Source: Acidobacteriaceae bacterium (GTDB lineage Bacteria; Acidobacteriota; Terriglobia; Terriglobales; Acidobacteriaceae). Taken from it: 5,579 bases of DNA. Below the pieces are notes generated by a model, which searched no databases, was not told the DNA's origin, and was given only the letters and a program-made list of their open reading frames with translations. Shown here in pieces: positions 1-4,740 of this stretch (within the stretch, counting starts at the first letter, position 1; each line of letters opens with the position of its first letter). Where the stretch lies: contig PLHN01000363.1 of assembly GCA_003139975.1 (NCBI GenBank), forward strand, positions 1 through 5,579, given 5' to 3'. Made by a program: the position numbers and the translations under genes.

Positions 1-176
1 GGCATGCGCTCGGCCATCCAGACCAGCGTGCGCTTCTCGGCCGCCGCTAGCCAGCTGCCATGCACGCGGGCAGCCTGGCGAAACTCGGCCCGACGGGCCT
101 CCGCCAATGTGCCCGGATTGATTTGTTCCGCAAAGTCTTCCATTGAAGTCGCCCCTACTGAGGTCGCAACCGCCAT
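1..176 (-). CDS. Probable CDP-alcohol phosphatidyltransferase, N-terminus only (runs off left edge)
   Basis: The visible 58 residues are an N-terminal lead-in rich in Ala, Arg and Glu, including the stretch FRQAARVHGSWLAAAEKRTL followed by VWMAERMP. From memory, acidobacterial CDP-alcohol phosphatidyltransferases carry a similar lead-in (an AAEKR-x-L-x-WMA-x-R-x-P type segment) just before the first membrane helix. Such enzymes transfer a phosphatidyl group from a CDP-linked lipid to an alcohol in the cytoplasmic membrane. The diagnostic DG-x2-AR motif would lie beyond the window, so the family call is an inference. The ATG at 176 is chosen because GGAGG (plus-strand cctcc, 182-186) sits 5 nt upstream; the in-frame ATG at 143 lacks such a site. 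The methyltransferase gene lies 133 bases upstream on the same strand, so co-transcription is possible but not shown. Confidence 0.5.
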   Translation of the reverse strand, partial: MAVATSVGATSMEDFAEQINPGTLAEARRAEFRQAARVHGSWLAAAEKRTLVWMAERM

Positions 177-181
177 AACTG

Positions 182-186
182 CCTCC
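182..186 (-). promoter_or_regulatory. Ribosome binding site deciding the start at 176
   Basis: The minus strand reads GGAGG, then five bases (CAGTT), then ATG. This near-ideal Shine-Dalgarno spacing supports the upstream ATG at 176 and adds 11 residues compared with the ATG at 143. Confidence 0.75.
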
Positions 187-309
187 GTGCTACGGCTATA
201 TGACGCGGGCAAGCGGGAAATGGAAATGGAGCGGAGGTAAAACGGATGTCAATTGCTATCGTGCCTGATTTCAATTAGATAGACGGGTATCTCCACTGGT
301 AAGCGCCGA

Positions 310-1185
310 TTATTGCCGGGGCATCAGCGATGGCAATGCGTTGCTTTGGGGTTTCTTCCCAAGGGCTGGGTTATAGGCCCATAGCTGGTCGCCCAGGTGA
401 GGCAGAAGGCCGGGTTCGAGCCTCTCGACAACGTCGAATCCGTTCTGCTGTAGAAAGTTGCGGACCGTGCCCTTAGTTCGTAACCCGGCATCGTTGGCTC
501 GGCGCGCCAGGAAGTCGTGACACGACACACACAGGATTTCAGTCTGCCGCAAAGTCTCGGTCATGCCGTGAATGGCGAGGCGCTCCGATCCTTCGATATT
601 CATCTTCAGGAAATGAATGCGCCCCAGATTCTGTTGTTGATGAAGGGCATCGAGCGTGGTCGCCGGAATAGGAATCCCTGCCGCGGCGTCTAAGCGGTTG
701 GCCAGATATGCGCTGGCATCTTCGATGGTGACGACGGAACGGCCGGGTTCGGTCGCTGCCGCATGGATCGCAATCACGTTCTCGAGGCGGTTATATCGCG
801 CCAGCCTTTCCAGGCAGCGAAAGGTCCGCGGATGGGCCTCGATGCAGATTACTTTGCCGCGTGCGCCGACGGCGCGGGAGAACGTCAAAGCCTCCTCGCC
901 CACGCCCGCTCCGACGTCCATGATGACGTCGCCGGCTTTGGGCGTGTAGCCCCATAAGAAATGGCAGCGCGCGATCTCATCCAGTCGCGACAGATCTAAT
1001 CGCACGTAGGGCTGATGGTAGGCGAAATAACCGCTGGACGTTTGATGCATCCAGATTCCGTCTTCAACAAAAATTCGGCGCAGGCCGCGCCCCTGGAGCC
1101 GGGCCAGTCCATTCATGATGGGGAGCGAGATGGATTGGAGTCTGCCTCGGGTGAGCAGCGTCTTGACTGTATCTGCGACTGGCAT
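310..1185 (-). CDS. FkbM-family SAM-dependent methyltransferase
   Basis: A 291-residue class I methyltransferase. FkbM relatives usually O-methylate sugars or small molecules and often sit in glycan or natural-product loci; the substrate here is unknown. Visible motifs are the SAM-binding motif I DVGAGVGE at residues 90-97, the motif II acidic residue Glu116 in VICIEAHP, and the FkbM signature LKMNIEGSE at 193-201. That last motif usually reads LK-x-DIEG-x-E; here the Asp is Asn196, which is unusual. Residues 1-75 form an N-terminal extension before the Rossmann core, and there is no signal peptide. The ATG at 1185 is chosen over the TTG at 1191 because GAGGAG lies 6 nt upstream of the ATG but directly abuts the TTG. 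The gene is divergent from murJ, which fits an envelope glycan role only loosely. Confidence 0.85.
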   Translation of the reverse strand: MPVADTVKTLLTRGRLQSISLPIMNGLARLQGRGLRRIFVEDGIWMHQTSSGYFAYHQPYVRLDLSRLDEIARCHFLWGYTPKAGDVIMDVGAGVGEEALTFSRAVGARGKVICIEAHPRTFRCLERLARYNRLENVIAIHAAATEPGRSVVTIEDASAYLANRLDAAAGIPIPATTLDALHQQQNLGRIHFLKMNIEGSERLAIHGMTETLRQTEILCVSCHDFLARRANDAGLRTKGTVRNFLQQNGFDVVERLEPGLLPHLGDQLWAYNPALGKKPQSNALPSLMPRQ

Positions 1186-1191
1186 CGGCAA

Positions 1192-1197
1192 CTCCTC
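1192..1197 (-). promoter_or_regulatory. Ribosome binding site of the FkbM-type methyltransferase
   Basis: The minus strand reads GAGGAG, TTGCCG, ATG. The six-base spacing supports translation from the ATG at 1185; the TTG at 1191 would have no spacing from the site. Confidence 0.75.
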
Positions 1198-1245
1198 GGC
1201 GGCGGGGCAACCCGCGCTCGAAAGTAGAAACTCGGCGAGAGACTG

Positions 1246-1269
1246 GCGTTACGATTTTCTCGGTAACGC
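1246..1269. repeat. Perfect 7-bp inverted repeat, possible operator
   Basis: GCGTTAC at 1246-1252 and GTAACGC at 1263-1269 are exact reverse complements separated by 10 bases, giving a 17-base centre-to-centre distance. The site lies 61 bases upstream of the methyltransferase start. The size suits a dimeric regulator, but a chance 7-bp palindrome is also possible. Confidence 0.3.
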
Positions 1270-1436
1270 GGCTCTTTCAGCCTAGTCCTGGTTCCGGGCT
1301 CAGACTGTGACGCGGCTAACACTCGAAAAGTGACGAATCTCTGGTGCGGCGCAGTCAGCAGCGCCAGGTGGCGCAGACGCCGCGCCTTTTGCGATGTGTA
1401 GGCCTGCCGCTCTCGCTCGCCGATCCAGTACTGTGC

Positions 1437-1442
1437 TATCTT
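1437..1442 (+). promoter_or_regulatory. Weak -10 candidate (TATCTT) for murJ
   Basis: TATCTT is preceded by TG in TGTGCTATCTT. No convincing -35 hexamer lies at 16-18 bases. If real, transcription would begin near 1449, after the ATG at 1394, which would support the shorter murJ product. Confidence 0.22.
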
Positions 1443-1483
1443 TGCTTTCGGAGGCGCGATCCGTCGTCCTCGATCTTCCTGAA

Positions 1484-3103
1484 ATGCGCCTGCTGCGCTT
1501 CTTCCGTCCATCCCATCAGCACACCGCGTTTTCCGCGACGCTGTTGCTCATGTCGACGATCATGCTGTCGCGCGTGATCGGATACATGCGCGAAGCCTAC
1601 ATCGCCTACGCTTTTGGCGCAGGCCGCGCGGTCGATGTCTACGTCGCCGCTTTCACGCTGCCCGATTGGCTGAACTACATCGTTGCCGGCGGTTCCGCTT
1701 CGATCACGTTTATTTCGATCTACACGCGATTTCTTGCCGAGAAACGCGAGGAGGATGCGCAGAAGACTTTCTCCATCATCATCACCGTGATGACGACTGT
1801 TCTGGTCGCTGGCACATTCATCGCCGAGATATTCACGCCGCAATTTGTGAGTTGGATGTTCCACGGGTTCCAGCCGCAAGAGATGGAGCTTTGCGTCCAC
1901 TTGACGCGCATCCTGCTGCCCGCGCAAATCTTCTTCTACGTCGGCGGAGTGGTTTCCGCTGTGCTGCTCTCGCATCGCTTATTTCTGTTTCCCGCTTTCG
2001 GCCCTCTCATCTACAACGTCTTTATCATTGCGGGAGGAATCGCCGGAGGCCACCGGTTTGGGATCGCGGCCCTAGCCTATGGCGCGCTCGCCGGCAGCGT
2101 GGTCGGTCCATTCCTGATCAACGCCATCGGCGCAGCCAAGATCGGCGCCGGTTATCGTCCGTCCTTCGAGGTGAAGAACCCGGCATTTCGCGAATGGGTC
2201 CATCTTTCCATCCCGCTTATGCTGGGAGTTTCGCTCGTCGCCGCCGACGACTGGATCCTCCGCTTCTTCGGCTCCAGTAGCGTCGGAGCGATTGCGCACC
2301 TCAACTATGCCAAACGTCTGTTCGCCGTGCCCATTGCGATTTTGGGGCAGGCCACAGGACAAGCCTCGCTGCCGTTCTTCTCCCGCCTGTTTGGCGAGAA
2401 GAAGTTCGAGGAGTTCGCCGGAACAGTAAACGCCTCGGTCTATCGCATCACGGCTGGATCACTGCTGGCAACGGGATGGATGGTCGCGATTGCCCTGCCG
2501 CTGGTTGATCTGGTCTATCGGCGGGGAAGCTTTACCTTCTTCGATTCTGAATCCACTGCTCTCTATTTTTTGTGGTTCTCGTTGTCGCTGGCGTTGTGGT
2601 CAAGCCAGGGACTTTACGCGCGCGCTTTCTACGCCTCGGGCAACACACTCACACCGATGGTCGCGAGCAGCCTTATCACGCTCGCTTCACTGCCGGTGTA
2701 TCGGCTGCTGTTCCATCGGCTCTCGGTCACCGGATTGGCCATTGCCTCCGATCTCGGAATCGCGGCAAACACCGTCGTGATTGCCTGGCTGCTGCACATT
2801 CGGGGATTGGTTCCGTTCGGCGGATTGAACTGGAAGGAACTGGGCAAGACCGCGCTGACGGGAGCCGTTTCCGGCGCGCTCGCCTATGAAGTGGCAAAAG
2901 TCGTCTCGCTCAATGGCAGCCGCCGCGCCGATCTGGCCGCGCTGGCGCTCGGCTCACTGACCTGGGCTGCAGCGGTGGCAGCAGGATTGTGGATTCTACG
3001 GAGCGAATTGCCTGCCGACCTGCGCGGGAAACGATCACCGTCATTCCCGCCCGTCGCCGAGGGTCAGACTTCTGAAACGATGGCTACAAGAGAAGAGCCG
3101 TAA
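1484..3103 (+). CDS. murJ: MurJ/MviN-family lipid-linked precursor flippase
   Basis: An inner-membrane transporter of the MOP superfamily. MurJ flips lipid II, the peptidoglycan precursor, across the cytoplasmic membrane. From the ATG at 1484 the product is 539 residues (E. coli MurJ is 511). Fourteen hydrophobic stretches can be counted, matching the MurJ fold. Conserved positions compared with E. coli from memory are Arg30 (R18) and Arg36 (R24) in SRVIGYMRE, Asp51 (D39), and Arg278 (R270) in YAKRL; YRRGSFTFFD matches the FQYGKFTAFD region. The R52 position is Asn64 and the E57 position is Gly69, in LPDWLNYIVAGG. An in-frame ATG at 1394 would add 30 residues that do not look like MurJ. Neither start has a good ribosome binding site, so the start is uncertain. 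The gene converges on the bactofilin gene. The exact lipid substrate is less certain because of the cavity changes. Confidence 0.88.
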   Translation: MRLLRFFRPSHQHTAFSATLLLMSTIMLSRVIGYMREAYIAYAFGAGRAVDVYVAAFTLPDWLNYIVAGGSASITFISIYTRFLAEKREEDAQKTFSIIITVMTTVLVAGTFIAEIFTPQFVSWMFHGFQPQEMELCVHLTRILLPAQIFFYVGGVVSAVLLSHRLFLFPAFGPLIYNVFIIAGGIAGGHRFGIAALAYGALAGSVVGPFLINAIGAAKIGAGYRPSFEVKNPAFREWVHLSIPLMLGVSLVAADDWILRFFGSSSVGAIAHLNYAKRLFAVPIAILGQATGQASLPFFSRLFGEKKFEEFAGTVNASVYRITAGSLLATGWMVAIALPLVDLVYRRGSFTFFDSESTALYFLWFSLSLALWSSQGLYARAFYASGNTLTPMVASSLITLASLPVYRLLFHRLSVTGLAIASDLGIAANTVVIAWLLHIRGLVPFGGLNWKELGKTALTGAVSGALAYEVAKVVSLNGSRRADLAALALGSLTWAAAVAAGLWILRSELPADLRGKRSPSFPPVAEGQTSETMATREEP

Positions 3104-3104
3104 A

Positions 3105-3263
3105 AACGTCGTTCGTTGTTCGTCCTTCGTCGCTCGTAGTTTCGCCGTCCGGACGTCATTCTTGAATCCAAAAAGAAACGGGCCCGCAGAAAAGGCCCGT
3201 TTCTCTACACAAACGTTTTCCCCGACAGTCGCTTTTGCCAACGACGAAAGCCGAAGGACGAAC
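3105..3263. repeat. Inverted arms of a 7-nt-period TTCG repeat enclosing a terminator
   Basis: On the plus strand TTCG or CTCG recurs exactly every 7 bases at 3112, 3119, 3126 and 3133, with a degenerate AACG at 3105. On the other side, CGAA (TTCG on the minus strand) recurs at 3245, 3252 and 3259, again every 7 bases. The arms 3118-3141 and 3240-3263 are reverse complements at 20 of 24 positions, including an exact 12-mer GTTCGTCCTTCG. The element fills the convergent spacer between the murJ and bactofilin stops. No transposase is present, so it looks like a non-coding intergenic repeat. Confidence 0.6.
3174..3204 (-). terminator. Intrinsic terminator for the bactofilin gene, possibly shared with murJ
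   Basis: A perfect 11-bp stem (3174-3184 with 3194-3204, core AAACGGGCC) has a 9-base loop. Read on the minus strand, the second arm ends in GTTTC and runs into TTTTTGG, a U-tract that fits termination of bactofilin transcripts. On the plus strand the stem is followed by CTCTACAC, a weaker tail, so termination of murJ by the same hairpin is possible but less efficient. It lies 70 bases past the murJ stop and 66 past the bactofilin stop. Confidence 0.85.
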
Positions 3264-3269
3264 AGCTTT

Positions 3270-3794
3270 TTACGCCCTCGCCGCGATCGCTGGTTCCGGC
3301 GCGGCCGATGCCGCGGCCGCTTTTGCTTCTTCCGGCTTCGACCCGGCCTTGCGGATGTCGATTCCGCCCTTGAAGAAGGCGCCGTCTTCGATCGAAATAC
3401 GCGCCGCTACGACATCGCCGGTGAGCGAGCCATCGCTGCGGATATCCACGCGGTCGCTGGCGGTGAGATTGCCGCGCACTTTCCCGAGGACCACGATTTC
3501 CCGCGCGTTAATATTCGCCGAGACCACACCATTGCGGCCTACGGTCACGCGGTTCCCGGAGAGGTTGATCGATCCTTCCACCCTGCCATCAATGTAAAGA
3601 GATTCAGAACCAGTCACTTCGCCTTTGATGACCAGCGACTTGCCAATCGTGGCCTGGTCGGAAGTGGTGGTCGTGACCGGGCGCGCCTGAGCGGCGGGCT
3701 CGGTTGCAACCGGTGCCGTGGGGACGGTCGCGCTTGGACGCTCTGGCTCAGTCGGACGGCCAGGAGTGGCAGGTTGATTCGTGGGCTTCCACAT
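3270..3794 (-). CDS. Bactofilin (polymer-forming cytoskeletal protein)
   Basis: A 174-residue bactofilin. These proteins self-assemble without nucleotide into filaments at the membrane and act as scaffolds for cell-wall enzymes, cell shape or polar proteins. The layout is typical: a Pro/Thr/Ala-rich disordered N-terminus (residues 1-45), a beta-helical core of about 48-148 built from short repeated turns (GKSLVIKGEVTGSESLYIDG, then RVEGSINLSG, GNLTASDRVDI, GSLTGDVVAARISI), and an Ala/Glu-rich tail (149-174). No membrane segment is seen. The ATG at 3794 (MWKPTNQP) is chosen over an in-frame GTG at 3836; MWKP-like starts are familiar in acidobacterial bactofilins (from memory). The nearest Shine-Dalgarno match, AAGGA, is 11 bases away, which is long. 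Convergence with murJ suggests a cell-wall theme only. Confidence 0.92.
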   Translation of the reverse strand: MWKPTNQPATPGRPTEPERPSATVPTAPVATEPAAQARPVTTTTSDQATIGKSLVIKGEVTGSESLYIDGRVEGSINLSGNRVTVGRNGVVSANINAREIVVLGKVRGNLTASDRVDIRSDGSLTGDVVAARISIEDGAFFKGGIDIRKAGSKPEEAKAAAASAAPEPAIAARA

Positions 3795-3860
3795 TGTGCT
3801 TGAAATCCTTTCCTTAACTAAGGGATTCAGATCCACCGCCGCATTTCGGTGGCCAAAGCG

Positions 3861-3887
3861 ATTCTACTCCCTACTTTCGTAAGGCAA
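3861..3887 (-). promoter_or_regulatory. Candidate sigma-70-type promoter for the bactofilin gene
   Basis: On the minus strand TTGCCT (3882-3887) is followed 15 bases later by TAGAAT (3861-3866). The -10 matches the consensus at 5 of 6 positions and the -35 at 4 of 6. The 15-base spacer is short. Transcription would start near 3854, giving a leader of about 60 bases before the ATG at 3794. Confidence 0.4.
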
Positions 3888-3892
3888 GCTGT

Positions 3893-3920
3893 GGAAATCC
3901 ATGTTTTTGTAGGGATTTCC
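3893..3920. repeat. Perfect 8-bp inverted repeat upstream of the bactofilin promoter
   Basis: GGAAATCC at 3893-3900 and GGATTTCC at 3913-3920 are exact reverse complements around a 12-base AT-rich centre containing TTTTT. Relative to the proposed bactofilin start site the centre lies near -52, where activators often bind. It could also serve the divergent dinB gene or form a small hairpin. Confidence 0.4.
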
Positions 3921-4070
3921 GTGGTTCCCCTCGTCATGCCGCGTCGTCCCTTGTCCGCGCCCGCGTGTAATCCATTCATGGCTCCGACCCATTTCTGCCC
4001 ACACCTGCATGGAACCGAATCGCGATAGTATGGATAGTGGGGATGTCGAATAATTCCATTTGCTGCATTC

Positions 4071-4075
4071 GAGGG
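4071..4075 (+). promoter_or_regulatory. Ribosome binding site deciding the DinB-family start
   Basis: GAGGG followed by ATTTT and then ATG gives five-base spacing. It supports the ATG at 4081 and rules against the TTG at 4060, which lies upstream of the site. Confidence 0.7.
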
Positions 4076-4080
4076 ATTTT

Positions 4081-4614
4081 ATGACCACGCTTGCCACCGC
4101 CATCGGTCGTCCCGAAAAGGGAGAATACGCTTCCTTTTATGAGAACTACATCTCTGAGGTTCAGGGAAACGACATTCTAGCCACGCTCGACGAGCAGCGC
4201 CGCCAGATGCTGCTTCTGCTCTCCGGCCGACAAGAATCGGACGGCGACATCCGCTACGCGCCCGGCAAGTGGAGCGTGAAAGAAGTTCTTGGCCACGTCT
4301 GCGATGCCGAGCGCATCATGTGCTACCGCGCGTTGCGCATCGCGCGCGACGATTCGACGCCGCTTCCGGGATTTGACGAAAATAATTATGTCGCTAACGC
4401 GCCGTTTGCGCAGCATCCGTTGCCCGATCTGATCGAAGACTTCATCGCCGTCCGGCGCGCGACTTTGTCGTTGTTCCGCAATTTTGACGAGCCGGCCTGG
4501 ACCCGCCGCGGCGTCGCCAACAACAATGAGGTCACCGTGCGCGCGCTCGCCTACATCATTGCCGGGCACGAGTTGCATCATCAGCGGATGCTGGAAGAGA
4601 AATATCTGAAGTAG
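4081..4614 (+). CDS. DinB/YfiT-superfamily metal-binding protein
   Basis: A 177-residue protein of the DinB four-helix-bundle superfamily, which includes putative metal-dependent hydrolases, thiol transferases and DNA-damage-inducible proteins of unknown reaction. The metal-binding His triad is intact: His72 in VLGHVCDAER, then His163 and His167 in GHELHHQRML. PGKWSVKEVLGHV and the WTRRG region are typical of the family. No signal peptide or membrane segment is seen, so it is probably cytoplasmic. The ATG at 4081 is preferred over an in-frame TTG at 4060 because GAGGG (4071-4075) sits just upstream. No LexA-like box was recognised, so SOS control is not supported. The stop at 4612-4614 lies 3 bases before the inverted octamer element and 123 bases before the rnr start, so read-through into rnr is possible. 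Confidence 0.88.
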   Translation: MTTLATAIGRPEKGEYASFYENYISEVQGNDILATLDEQRRQMLLLLSGRQESDGDIRYAPGKWSVKEVLGHVCDAERIMCYRALRIARDDSTPLPGFDENNYVANAPFAQHPLPDLIEDFIAVRRATLSLFRNFDEPAWTRRGVANNNEVTVRALAYIIAGHELHHQRMLEEKYLK

Positions 4615-4617
4615 AGA

Positions 4618-4740
4618 TTTTGTAGTTTGGTAATCGGGTAATTTCGCAATTTAAGACGTTGCACAACTTAAGCAGGCCAGGCCGGACGCCCAAGAAGATT
4701 TTGGGATTACTAAATTACCCGATTACAAAATTACAAAATG
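4618..4740. repeat. Inverted pair of 8-nt-period ATTAC repeat arrays
   Basis: The right array reads GGGATTAC, TAAATTAC, CCGATTAC, AAAATTAC (4703-4734) and then AAAATG. The left array is the mirror image: GTAGTTTG, GTAATCGG, GTAATTTC, GCAATTTA (4622-4653). Arms 4618-4644 and 4712-4738 are reverse complements at 25 of 27 positions, including an exact 15-mer GTAATCGGGTAATTT. The 67-base centre holds two smaller inverted repeats, TTAAG/CTTAA (4651-4655, 4667-4671) and CCCAA/TTGGG (4689-4693, 4701-4705). The element fills the spacer between the DinB-family gene and rnr. Transcribed, it could form a long AU-rich hairpin. Confidence 0.85.

Larger units (their letters stand above)
1186..1483. other. 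Divergent intergenic region between the methyltransferase and murJ
   Basis: This 298-base spacer should hold the promoters for both flanking genes. It contains a perfect 7-bp inverted repeat (GCGTTAC at 1246-1252, GTAACGC at 1263-1269), a weak -10-like TATCTT at 1437-1442 on the plus strand, and an isolated GGAGG at 1450-1454 with no usable start codon at normal spacing. Open frames that cross it on either strand lack a ribosome binding site and any recognisable protein motif. No RNA gene was recognised. Confidence 0.6.

Noticed and set aside
247..252. Perfect TTGACA on the minus strand upstream of the phosphatidyltransferase gene
   Set aside because: At 16, 17 and 18 bases downstream the hexamers are TCCATT, CCATTT and CATTTC, none resembling a -10 box, so no promoter is called.
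277..292. Small hairpin AGATA/TATCT as a terminator for the methyltransferase gene
   Set aside because: The stem is only 5 bp, AT-rich and lacks a following U-tract, so it is not convincing as an intrinsic terminator.
1113..1511. 132-residue minus-strand frame spanning the methyltransferase-murJ spacer
   Set aside because: It overlaps the start of the methyltransferase gene in another frame, lacks a ribosome binding site and has no recognisable domain.
1666..2280. 204-residue plus-strand open frame inside murJ in another phase
   Set aside because: Arg- and His-rich translation typical of a shifted GC-rich gene; murJ in its own frame has unmistakable membrane segments and conserved motifs.
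3118..3263. Terminal inverted repeats of an insertion sequence
   Set aside because: Only about 98 bases lie between the arms, with a terminator and no transposase; no target-site duplication was evident.
3162..3803. 213-residue plus-strand open frame opposite the bactofilin gene
   Set aside because: It lies antisense to a clear bactofilin, begins inside the terminator region, is dominated by Arg/Gly low-complexity sequence and shows no family motif.
4021..4054. Possible -10 boxes (TAGTAT at 4026, AATAAT at 4049) for the DinB-family gene
   Set aside because: Neither has a matching -35 hexamer at 16-18 bases, so the promoter cannot be placed with confidence.
3864..4103. 79-residue minus-strand frame in the bactofilin-DinB spacer
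   Set aside because: It has no ribosome binding site, overlaps the DinB-family start, and covers the proposed bactofilin promoter and palindrome.
4618..4740. CRISPR array interpretation of the ATTAC repeats
   Set aside because: The units are 8 bases long without spacers and the two arrays are inverted to each other; there are no cas genes.
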